From the NCBI GenBank assembly GCA_942493075.1, contig OW818681.1, positions 5,022,001 to 5,086,000 on the forward strand: DNA of 64,000 bases, in the 5' to 3' direction. Within the stretch, counting starts at the first letter, position 1, and each line of letters begins with the position of its first letter. This document shows positions 1 to 6,200 of this stretch, piece by piece. This DNA is from JBBQYD01 sp942493075 (lineage in GTDB: Bacteria; Verrucomicrobiota; Verrucomicrobiia; Limisphaerales; UBA8199). A program made the position numbers and the translations under genes. The notes beneath the pieces were generated by a model. That model was not told the origin of the DNA. It ran no database searches and saw nothing but the letters and a program-made list of their open reading frames with translations.

Positions 1-2
1 GT

Positions 3-158
3 TCTACAGCTACATCGTCATCATGCCGGTGCAGCTTGGCCTATGAATCCACCGCCCTCATTGAAGACAAGTTGAAGTTCAGGATTCCCCGTGACTTCAT
101 TGAGCTTTCCCGCCTCGCAAGCAACTATGGGGTCTTGGTTTTGCAGTACCGGAGATGA
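3..158 (+). CDS. C-terminal fragment of an unknown protein cut by the left edge
   Basis: An open frame enters from the left edge and ends at a TGA at 156-158, giving about 51 residues. The last 40 have ordinary protein composition (LIEDKLKFRIPRDFIELSR is a readable stretch). It converges on the minus-strand membrane gene that ends eight bases later. A second frame over the first 42 bases is also open, so a frameshift or a different true frame cannot be excluded. I do not recognise the family. Confidence 0.35.
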   Translation, partial: STATSSSCRCSLAYESTALIEDKLKFRIPRDFIELSRLASNYGVLVLQYRR

Positions 159-165
159 CCACGAG

Positions 166-1038
166 TCACATTACCCTGCTGCGCGTGCGCAGGGCTCTAA
201 CCTCACTCCATGGGAAAAAATACACGGAATAGACCACCGCGTACACTATAAAGGAATCGACCTTCAGCATGTGACAGAACGCAAAGAAGAAAATCAAAAG
301 ATGCATGCGGATCACGTTGACGTATGGGCGCTTTATCACATCTCCGATTGACTTCGATTTCTTCAAGGAATCAGCTCCAGGAGCAGGTATTGCCTCTTCG
401 GCGGATGAGTCGGGTCCAACGGAACGGATGGCATCCATCAGTGGTTTAAAAACATGCTTTCGCTCTGCAATGATCGCCGGAACAAGGAATAAACCGTAAG
501 GGGCCATCAGATGCTTGAAGACCAGAAACCAGAGCAACGGAGGATTGATGAAAGCCTCCCCAAATCCTTGTTTTGGCATTCCTTGGATCGGGAAGAATGA
601 ATTCAGGAAAACCGAATGGCCGGCGTGGAACCCGCAAAAATGCAGGGAAAAGAAGCCGAGAAAGAATAATCCTCCCAGGACGCCGATCACGATCAATCCT
701 GTCCGGTTTTTGGTTTCTGCCTGTCGCAGCGCATAACTCCCGAGATACGCCCCGCCAGCGATTGCGGAGAGCAGAGTCAAATATCCCAGCACCAGGCTGC
801 CTAACCAGAGACTCCACACAAGATCTGTGGTTGTCCATTTAAAGGCATAGGCAAGCCCCAAGCCGAGGGCGAACGCCAGCATGTCGGGCGCGATGCGCCG
901 GTGCCAGGGCCGCACGTCGTGCAGTTCGGAGTTCACGCGTTGCTTTGTATATGTCAACCCGCACAGGTGCAAACCAAATGCAGCGACCGGCGAGATAAAA
1001 TTGGAGCTAGCCGGTGCGGGCTGCCCAAGAATCCTCAT
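166..1038 (-). CDS. Multi-pass membrane protein, DUF6498-like
   Basis: A protein of up to 290 residues with at least five strongly hydrophobic segments, the first starting near residue 53 (LAFALGLGLAYAF) and others in the middle and near the C-terminus (LLIFFFAFCHML, FIVYAVVYSVYFF). The layout and the FHAGHSVFLNSFF stretch resemble DUF6498 membrane proteins, whose function is unknown. I give the first ATG at 1038. The first 34 residues look unlike the rest, and GTG at 936 or ATG at 882 are plausible starts. The family name is recalled from general resemblance; the membrane topology is seen directly. Confidence 0.65.
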   Translation of the reverse strand: MRILGQPAPASSNFISPVAAFGLHLCGLTYTKQRVNSELHDVRPWHRRIAPDMLAFALGLGLAYAFKWTTTDLVWSLWLGSLVLGYLTLLSAIAGGAYLGSYALRQAETKNRTGLIVIGVLGGLFFLGFFSLHFCGFHAGHSVFLNSFFPIQGMPKQGFGEAFINPPLLWFLVFKHLMAPYGLFLVPAIIAERKHVFKPLMDAIRSVGPDSSAEEAIPAPGADSLKKSKSIGDVIKRPYVNVIRMHLLIFFFAFCHMLKVDSFIVYAVVYSVYFFPWSEVRALRTRSRVM

Positions 1039-1160
1039 TCAGAAGGCTGGTTGGAAGACCGAAGTTACGGAGTTGTCCACCCATAGATTTTCGGGCATTG
1101 CCATTTTCTTTAACCCATCCGGCGCATCCGAACAGTGCGAGCAAGCTTCCGAGCCCTCCC

Positions 1161-1386
1161 CAATCCCAACGGGATCCCAACGGGATTGCGCCCCAAAGCC
1201 CATGGTTGCGGCGCACTTAGCCGCTACCATGGGTTCTTACGAGAAATGATCTCACCTCTTTTGTTCATTCGGTCCTTCAACATTCAACCTGAGACTTTGA
1301 ACCTTTCTGGTGGCGGCCTGGCGGCCTTACCCTGGGCTAGTCGCGTACCGTCCTTCCAGGACTCCAGGTAACTTGGATTAGCGGTT
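1161..1386. repeat. Mosaic intergenic repeat (R3+R2+tail), copy 1
   Basis: No gene is credible between 1039 and 1426. The stretch holds an R3 hairpin at 1199-1233 (CCCATGGT and ACCATGGG as outer arms), an R2 head at 1243-1275, and a tail at 1309-1386 ending in a GGATTAGCGGTT motif. The same three blocks recur in the same order at 3415-3664. R2 here has only its left arm, so it looks decayed. The shared order points to duplication of a composite intergenic unit. Confidence 0.75.
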
Positions 1387-1426
1387 GAATTTCAGGCGGG
1401 GCACACTCCGGAACGGGCAGGCTTTC

Positions 1427-1846
1427 CTATGCGGTTTTCTCATTCACCATCCCCGGCATTGCACGTATGTCTCGCCAATATTCCACACGCGCGTCCTCAT
1501 CAATCTCGATCGGTGCGTTCGTTGCATAGAGCTGATCTCCACCTCTGCGCTTGCACCCGGAAATCCAGTAGTCCTCTCCCGTCGCCTCATCGTAGTAGTT
1601 GCATTTGAAACCGCCGCCAACGATCCGATGAAAGACCTGGTCGCGATAGTAAATCGTCCGGCCCGTTCGGTTAAAGGTCACCCGACCGATCCGGGCCGAC
1701 CCTGTCAACGAACCCGCTTTACGCTCAATGTACATGATCCGCGGTCTTCGTCCGCGAGGTTTCTCGGCGACAGGTGCGCAGGACTGCTGGTCGTCGGCGA
1801 TCGCATCTGCAAGGGCCGCTGTTCTTCTGGCGGGTCGCTTAGACAT
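1427..1846 (-). CDS. Conserved small hypothetical protein
   Basis: A 139-residue soluble protein starting at ATG 1846. After a basic, low-complexity N-terminus of about 35 residues comes a compact domain with RPRIMYIERKAGSL, then IGRVTFNRTGRTIYYR, NYYDEATGEDYWISGCKR and an acidic ending EIDEDARVEYW. From memory, close relatives are widespread in Proteobacteria and Verrucomicrobiota and sometimes carry a wrong 1-deoxyxylulose-5-phosphate synthase label. It is far too short for that enzyme and lacks its thiamine-binding region. No function is proposed. Confidence 0.75.
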   Translation of the reverse strand: MSKRPARRTAALADAIADDQQSCAPVAEKPRGRRPRIMYIERKAGSLTGSARIGRVTFNRTGRTIYYRDQVFHRIVGGGFKCNYYDEATGEDYWISGCKRRGGDQLYATNAPIEIDEDARVEYWRDIRAMPGMVNEKTA

Positions 1847-1911
1847 AATGGCTCAGGATTTCTAGGGGTTTGCATGCCCCACCGGCGTCGGCTGCAACGC
1901 CAGATTCGGCG

Positions 1912-2050
1912 TCATGACTCAGCCAAGTCAGGCTTCGGCTTAAAGAACTCCACGTGACCACAGCCATCGCAGACCAGGGTATGCATCCCGAACAAAGCGA
2001 TGTAGTCCCCGTTTGCTGCTGCACATTGTAAACGAACGGACTGACGTTCT
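1912..2050 (-). pseudogene. Possible zinc-ribbon protein remnant
   Basis: One minus-strand frame, open from about 2061 to a TGA at 1912, reads like a zinc-ribbon tail: LQCAAANGDYIALFG followed by HTLVCDGCGHVEFFKP. It has a CxxC pair and another upstream cysteine. The only ATG in frame (1986) falls inside the motif, while the ATG at 2054 is in another frame. The simplest reading is the broken 3' part of a small zinc-binding gene. It directly follows the HD-domain gene on the same strand. Confidence 0.3.
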
Positions 2051-2683
2051 TCATGATTTGGTCACTGTGCGTATCGAGTTCTGAAGATTGGCTCGCGCCT
2101 GTTGCTCGTATTTAGCAAAGAAATGATCTGTGGTGTAGATGCGCTTGCGGCCCAGGAACCGTTCCAGAATCTCCACGCGCCTGGCGACGAACGTCGCCTC
2201 AGGAACCCAATCGTATTCTTGCCGAATTTGCGCGTCGTATTGCTGGAATCGTTCCCGAGGTTGGCCCAGGATGCTCAGATCCACATCCGCGAGCAGCGGC
2301 GCATCCGGATGGACATTGGGTTCATGCGTTTTGGTTGCCATGACGAGAGCGGCAACCGCGTCGCGCAGTTCGGCATCTCCACCCGCGTTGGCAATGCATC
2401 GCTTGGCCAGTTCGGCGCTGCTCTCCTCGTTATCCTGAGCCCGGGTGTCGTAAATGGCGTCATGGAACCAGATGGCCAGTTCCACTGCCAACGGTTGGTT
2501 TGTCAGAGGGTGCGCGGTATCAAGCTCGGCCAGGCATTCGGCAATGTGGTGCAGGTTGTGGTAGTGCCGGTGAGCTTGGGAGTAAAGCGAAGCCAGTTCC
2601 CGATAGACGGGCTGGGGATCGCCTGAGGCTGGGCTCACCTGCCGCCACAGCCGGGTCCACCGGTCTGACATCAGAATGTTCAC
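2051..2683 (-). CDS. HD-superfamily metal-dependent phosphohydrolase (COG4339-like)
   Basis: A 210-residue protein with HD-fold metal ligands: HYHNLHH at 40-46 and WFHDAIYD at 72-79, the latter carrying the His-Asp pair. Length and motifs fit the predicted HD phosphohydrolases of COG4339, whose substrate is unknown. The GTG start at 2683 overlaps the coaD stop as GTGA, so translational coupling with coaD is likely. An ATG four codons inside is an alternative. It probably acts in the cytoplasm on a phosphate ester or nucleotide; the exact reaction is not evident. Confidence 0.85.
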   Translation of the reverse strand: MNILMSDRWTRLWRQVSPASGDPQPVYRELASLYSQAHRHYHNLHHIAECLAELDTAHPLTNQPLAVELAIWFHDAIYDTRAQDNEESSAELAKRCIANAGGDAELRDAVAALVMATKTHEPNVHPDAPLLADVDLSILGQPRERFQQYDAQIRQEYDWVPEATFVARRVEILERFLGRKRIYTTDHFFAKYEQQARANLQNSIRTVTKS

Positions 2684-3189
2684 GGGTGAGACTCCAGCAG
2701 CCGCTGGTAAACAGGCTCAGGCACATACTTGCGGACAACCTTTTTCCAACCCAGTGGGCCGATGAGACCTCGGACCATGCTGGAGCTGACTTCGGCAATG
2801 CCGCGTGGTGGCATGAGAAATACCGTGCAGATGCTGTCGTGCAGGTCGCCATTGATGTTTCGCATGGTCCGCTCGAATTCATAGTCACTCTCCGTGCGGA
2901 TGCCTCGGAGAATATGGGTTGCTCCTATGGATTGGGCGTAGTCAATGAGGTAACGATTGGAGAACGAGGCAACTGAGACGTTGCGGAACTGTTTGGTGGA
3001 CTCGCGGAGCATGGCCAGGCGTTCCTCCATTGGGAAGGTGTATTTCTTGTCGGGATTGACACCCGCAGCCACCGTGAGGCGATCGAACAGCCGAGCGCCC
3101 TGCTCGATCATCCAAAGATGCCCGACAGTGAGAGGATCAAAGCTGCCGGCATACACGCCCAATTTCTCCTGCCGCTTCTGTGCTCGCAT
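2680..3189 (-). CDS. coaD: Phosphopantetheine adenylyltransferase
   Basis: CoaD transfers AMP from ATP to 4'-phosphopantetheine, making dephospho-CoA in coenzyme A synthesis. The 169-residue protein has the nucleotidyltransferase motif GSFDPLTVGH at 15-24, RGIRTESDYEFER near 95-107 and VSSSMVRG at 134-141 (the ISSTxxR-type motif). Length is normal for the family. The ATG at 3189 starts it, and the downstream HD gene overlaps it by four bases. In many bacteria coaD neighbours rsmD; here rsmD lies about 20 kb away. Confidence 0.95.
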   Translation of the reverse strand: MRAQKRQEKLGVYAGSFDPLTVGHLWMIEQGARLFDRLTVAAGVNPDKKYTFPMEERLAMLRESTKQFRNVSVASFSNRYLIDYAQSIGATHILRGIRTESDYEFERTMRNINGDLHDSICTVFLMPPRGIAEVSSSMVRGLIGPLGWKKVVRKYVPEPVYQRLLESHP

Positions 3190-3414
3190 GGGGAGAAGAG
3201 TAGCAACTCAGCCGCACGCTGTCACAACCTGTCTTTACGTCACCATCCGGAACGAGAACACGCTGTTGCCGTTGAGGAAGAACACGCGCCGCTCTTGGTG
3301 GTTCCGATTCAAGTGGCTGAAGCTGTCATCCGCTTATACAAAACCCATCCAGAAGTGCGATGGGAATTAACCATAGGCTCTGCGGTGGACAGGATCGGCA
3401 GAGCTGACCAAATC
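3190..3414. other. Intergenic stretch upstream of coaD, no clear gene
   Basis: Short open frames exist on both strands (one plus-strand frame across 3230-3410, and a 33-codon minus-strand frame ending at 3235), but neither has a convincing start or a family resemblance. The promoter of coaD should lie here; I do not see an unambiguous one. Confidence 0.4.
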
Positions 3415-3664
3415 CTCAATCCCAACGGGATTGCGCCCCAAAGCCCATGGTTGCGGCGCACTTAGCCGCTACCATGGGGCAGGCCACAAAATGATCTCAC
3501 CTCTTTTGTTCATTCGGTTTGGCGCGCTTACTACGCGCCAAACCGAATGAACAAAAGAGTAAGGGTTTTTATTGTCTTTTACCCAGGGTGGCGGCCTGGC
3601 GGCATTACCCTGGGCTAGTCGCGTACCGTCCTTCCAGGACTCTTGGGGAAAATCGGATTAGCGT
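3415..3664. repeat. Mosaic intergenic repeat (R3+R2+tail), copy 2
   Basis: Repeats the order seen at 1161-1386: an R3 hairpin (3443-3478) preceded by the same AATCCCAACGGGATTGCGCC lead-in, an R2 hairpin (3501-3559), then a tail at 3583-3664 with the shared TACCCTGGGCTAGTCGCGTA block and a closing GGATTAGCG. This copy is the more intact, since R2 keeps both arms. The following 3665-3842 shows no credible gene or recognised repeat. Confidence 0.8.
3501..3559. repeat. R2 hairpin: perfect 26-bp inverted repeat
   Basis: Bases 3501-3526 are the exact reverse complement of 3534-3559, separated by a seven-base loop (CTTACTA). The core GTTCATTCGGTTTGGCGCG resembles the R1 arm GTTCATCGGGTTGGCGC, so R1 and R2 look like branches of one hairpin superfamily. 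No run of T follows directly, so it is not a classic terminator. Decayed relatives lie at 1243, 5435 and 13399. Confidence 0.9.
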
Positions 3665-3842
3665 TGGTACGCGCCGTTGGGTGCGGTGTGCGGCACTGTT
3701 TTCCGCAGTTCAGATCCCGGTTGACTCACCGCAACATTTGAGACGGAAAGGCCTGCCGGGGGCGCCCCCCGACATGCCCGTCAGGGCCTCCGTTTCTAAG
3801 TGTGCAGGTGTTCAAATGCAAGGGTGCCAACAGAACCAAAAT

Positions 3843-3975
3843 CCGTACTGTCGGTAACCACCGCACCTCCCTAATTCCACCCTGGTTCATCGGGTTGGCG
3901 CCAAAGAGCGCCAACCCGATGAACCAGGAATAGTTTATCTTTTGGATTCGTTCTACACACAGTACTGCACTAAAG
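3843..3975. repeat. R1 nested palindrome, copy A
   Basis: The inner stem pairs 3881-3901 with 3908-3928 (21 bp, perfect, six-base loop). Outer arms carry GTACTGT near 3844 and ACAGTAC near 3958, so the whole is an imperfect palindrome of about 133 bp. It is followed directly by an R4 module, as is copy D, forming a composite of about 420 bp upstream of the gene at 4267. Confidence 0.9.
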
Positions 3976-4262
3976 TGCCACTGCACGAACCAGGTATCCG
4001 ATAGTCACCAGGCTGGGTGAGCTCCGCATCCTGTTCCAAACCCAATGCTTGTCGTCCTTTCAGGGCTCCTGGCAACTCGGATTAGCGTTCGAATAGTGGA
4101 TCAGCATTGGTTGACTTGGCGATACGCACAACTCCGGTTCACCGAAGGGAACGCATTGCGTCGAACTTGCTCCTGGTCAGAAGTCCAAACCATGGGTGGT
4201 TTTGTAGTCTTGTTTTTGGCGATTGACCTCTGGCTCAACTGCACTACGTTAAGCACATTGTA
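3976..4262 (+). repeat. R4 promoter-carrying repeat module, copy 1
   Basis: This block matches 16883-17173 over most of its length, sharing TGTTCCAAACCCAATGCT, CTTTCAGGGCTC, an AACGCATTGCGTC segment and TTTGTAG.CTTGTTTTTG near its end. It ends just before the start codon at 4267. Shorter copies of its right part occur at 5566 and 19551. The mosaic is non-coding as far as I can tell, although its last 50 bases can be read as a short hydrophobic leader. Confidence 0.8.
4223..4250 (+). promoter_or_regulatory. Degenerate sigma-70-like promoter in R4 copy 1
   Basis: TTGACC at 4223-4228, a 16-base spacer, and TACGTT at 4245-4250 in place of the TATAAA seen in two other copies. The ATG at 4267 would be about 10 bases from the expected transcription start. 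The -10 box is poor, so activity of this copy is uncertain. Confidence 0.4.
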
Positions 4263-4266
4263 TACC

Positions 4267-4506
4267 ATGAGCGATTCCGGTGAGCGAGTTGTCATGCGTT
4301 ACTGGGACGGAACCGAGGCACGTGTTGGAGACACCGTCAATATTGATGCGACCCAGCAAGGCATAGTGCGCGATGTCGTGGACACCCAAGAGAAGTTGAG
4401 AACGTGGGGGCTAGACGAGTTTGGGCTGATGTTTGATCGAGTATTCTACCCAGAGAGATGTTTACGTGAGTTCCCAATCGAGCTTGTATCGAGGGCGGTC
4501 ACTTAA
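4267..4506 (+). CDS. Small hypothetical protein
   Basis: Seventy-nine residues from ATG 4267, acidic, without signal peptide or membrane segment. It begins MSDSGERVVMRYWDGTEAR and has a VGDTVNIDATQQGIVRDVVDT stretch suggesting a small beta-rich domain. The frame stays open upstream, but that part is R4 repeat sequence, so I start at the first ATG after it. No Shine-Dalgarno sequence is visible, fitting a near-leaderless transcript from R4. The next gene starts three bases after the stop, indicating an operon. Family not recognised. Confidence 0.6.
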   Translation: MSDSGERVVMRYWDGTEARVGDTVNIDATQQGIVRDVVDTQEKLRTWGLDEFGLMFDRVFYPERCLREFPIELVSRAVT

Positions 4507-4509
4507 CGC

Positions 4510-4899
4510 ATGAGCGCCTGGAGGCAAGCTGCAATCGACGCATTTCCTGATGCCAAGCGAGAGTTTCTCGCGATGGAACGCATGGACGAGGTCTGGCCCT
4601 TCCTGCAACCTCTGCTTGCCACTGCGGTGAAGCAGAAAAATCAGGCTGCGTTGAGCCAGTTTCTGAATCTCGCTAGTTGGGTGCTGGCAGCTCGACCTGG
4701 GAGTCGGCCCGGCGGAGTGCTGAAAGTGCTTACCGATCCTGTAACTGAGTTCATTCTAAAGCACGCGGAGCTTCTGTTTGAGGGACGAAGCAGGCAGGAT
4801 TTTTTTCGGATTCAGCCTGGCTTGCGATACCATTTATCAGAGGCGCAGAAGCAGGTTTTTGAGAAATTCTTGAAGACCACACACAAGTATGTCCGGTAA
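4510..4899 (+). CDS. Hypothetical alpha-helical protein
   Basis: A 129-residue soluble protein, probably mostly helical, with PFLQPLLATAVKQKNQAAL and a later HAELLFEGRSRQDFF. The layout is reminiscent of small immunity-like proteins of toxin-antitoxin or polymorphic toxin loci, but no toxin is visible nearby and I do not assign a family. It starts three bases after the 4267 gene and its end overlaps the next start by 11 bases, so the three genes are probably co-transcribed. Confidence 0.6.
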   Translation: MSAWRQAAIDAFPDAKREFLAMERMDEVWPFLQPLLATAVKQKNQAALSQFLNLASWVLAARPGSRPGGVLKVLTDPVTEFILKHAELLFEGRSRQDFFRIQPGLRYHLSEAQKQVFEKFLKTTHKYVR

Positions 4900-5200
4900 C
4901 TGGATTCAGCCGCGCAGATTAAGAGTTGCGGACCCCTCCTCGACTTTGGCTTTGTTCTGGCTGCTCGCCGGGATGGTCGGCTTTGGAGGGCTCATCGTTG
5001 CCGCCGATTCCGGTGGGTGGTTGGGCGTCCTCGGCTGGAGAAAATCACCAGGCGTGGTCCTGGTTAGCGGATTGTTCCTTCTGACGTCCATATTGTTGAG
5101 GCTGCGGTTCGCGGTTTGTCGCGCTCTGTGTGTTGTAGCCCTATTCGGGAGTTCAATCGTGATAGGCGATAGGACGTGGTTGATTCCTGACATCGTCTGA
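4889..5200 (+). CDS. Small membrane protein
   Basis: A 103-residue protein from ATG 4889 with three hydrophobic stretches: LALFWLLAGMVGFGGLIVAA (about 20-39), VVLVSGLFLLTSILL (about 56-70) and a third, ALCVVALFGSSIVIG (about 79-93). It overlaps the previous gene by 11 bases, which supports it as the third gene of a short operon. Function unknown. Confidence 0.55.
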   Translation: MSGNWIQPRRLRVADPSSTLALFWLLAGMVGFGGLIVAADSGGWLGVLGWRKSPGVVLVSGLFLLTSILLRLRFAVCRALCVVALFGSSIVIGDRTWLIPDIV

Positions 5201-5270
5201 TTGCCGGCCTGTTTTTGGTTGTTGGCTGCCATGTCAGGGCCGCTTATTGGAGTGTTTTTGCATCTATCGG

Positions 5271-5399
5271 ATGCGGGTCGCAGTTGTATTGCAGGCTGCA
5301 TTCGCAGTGCTGGGTGGGTGCATTCAAGCGGTGCATATGTACAATGCACTGCATCCGGGTGAGCACATGGGATTCTTTGGCCCTGATTGGATATCATGA
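5271..5399 (+). CDS. Very small putative lipoprotein
   Basis: A 42-residue frame from ATG 5271 to TGA 5399. The N-terminus MRVAVVLQAAFAVLGGC looks like a short signal with a lipobox (LGGC), and the end HPGEHMGFFGPDWIS has protein-like composition. It lies 70 bases after the preceding membrane gene, and an R2-like head begins 35 bases downstream. It could also be the remnant of a longer gene. Confidence 0.35.
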   Translation: MRVAVVLQAAFAVLGGCIQAVHMYNALHPGEHMGFFGPDWIS

Positions 5400-5434
5400 G
5401 CAGAGTTGCATTGCCGAAGCGCGGTGCAGCACAA

Positions 5435-5478
5435 GAAATGATCTCACCTCTTTTGTTCATTTGGTTTGGCGCGAGATC
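5435..5478. repeat. R2 repeat, left arm only
   Basis: The segment GAAATGATCTCACCTCTTTT followed by GTTCATTTGGTTTGGCGCG matches the R2 head at 1243, 3489 and 13399. The right arm is missing, so no hairpin forms. It sits in the 238-base gap between 5400 and 5637, which otherwise holds only the R4 tail. Confidence 0.7.
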
Positions 5479-5565
5479 AACACCCCAAACCGGATCTGCC
5501 TTCCATGTCTTTTATGTCTTCTCAATCCTTCATTGGGGTAGAGATGCTCCTGGACTGAACAACAA

Positions 5566-5627
5566 GCGATGGGTGGTTTTGTAGCCTTGTTTTTGGCAAT
5601 TGACCTCTGGCTCAAGCAGAGTATAAA
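5566..5627 (+). promoter_or_regulatory. R4 repeat tail with strong sigma-70-like promoter
   Basis: This truncated R4 copy keeps the right end. TTGACC at 5600-5605 is followed after 16 bases by TATAAA at 5622-5627. The ATG of the next gene at 5638 lies only 10 bases after the -10 box, so the mRNA would be nearly leaderless. The same pair with identical spacing occurs at 17146-17173. Confidence 0.6.
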
Positions 5628-5637
5628 GCATCTCATC

Positions 5638-6138
5638 ATGAACCACTGGAACGAAGCTCGTCACGCTCAACCAACGAACAGGTGGTTCGTGCAAGTGAGG
5701 ACTATCGTTATTTTGTCGGTTCTTCTTTTGGCCGGCTGTGATCGTGGAAAGCCTCATGTAATCGTCGCTTCAAAGGAGCCAAATTATGCACAAGACTCGG
5801 AGTGGTTTCGGGCACATGAACATGCTACCCGTGTCCGCAGCAAGGAATGGAAATCAACATACATAGATTACAGCCAGTGTTTGGTGGCGCGTGCAGCCGA
5901 GGCAAATTTAGATTCAGGTTCGCTTTCAAACGTACTTCAGGTGATCCTTGAGGACGCCCCTCGGAAACATCGGTTCTACGTGCCGTTTGCCGCTTATCGG
6001 GCCGACGTGGAACATCAAAGTGTCTGGGTAGTGCATTTAGCCTGGGGCTATGAGGAATACGGTCAACTCTCGCACCGTTGCTCATACACAATCAACTGGC
6101 AAGACCTCAGGGAACTTGGGTTCGCCACATGTATGTAA
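5638..6138 (+). CDS. Putative lipoprotein of unknown function
   Basis: A 166-residue protein. After a polar N-terminus of about 20 residues comes a hydrophobic stretch ending in a lipobox (TIVILSVLLLAGC, lipid-modified Cys near residue 34), so it is probably an envelope lipoprotein. The mature part has several aromatic residues and a VHLAWGYEEYGQL segment. Start chosen at ATG 5638, directly after the R4 promoter. The first codons may belong to repeat sequence, because a related stretch occurs near 15224-15271. Family unknown. Confidence 0.6.
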   Translation: MNHWNEARHAQPTNRWFVQVRTIVILSVLLLAGCDRGKPHVIVASKEPNYAQDSEWFRAHEHATRVRSKEWKSTYIDYSQCLVARAAEANLDSGSLSNVLQVILEDAPRKHRFYVPFAAYRADVEHQSVWVVHLAWGYEEYGQLSHRCSYTINWQDLRELGFATCM

Positions 6139-6200
6139 ATGCTATATATCCGAAACTTGAATTCTACCGACCTAACAAACTTTAACCGAAGGCTCGTGAT

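Noticed and set aside
1427..1846. 1-deoxy-D-xylulose-5-phosphate synthase
   Set aside because: Proteins like this carry that label in some databases, but 139 residues without thiamine-binding motifs cannot be that enzyme.
3118..3465. A 115-codon plus-strand ORF running from coaD antisense into R3
   Set aside because: Its first part is antisense to coaD and its last part is repeat sequence; it has no start signal or family resemblance.
4192..4245. A conserved leader peptide (MGGFVALFLAIDLWL-like) encoded in R4 copies
   Set aside because: It is readable in four copies and some differences are synonymous, but the readings diverge right after it, one copy stops at once, and a promoter explains the same bases. 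Not fully excluded.
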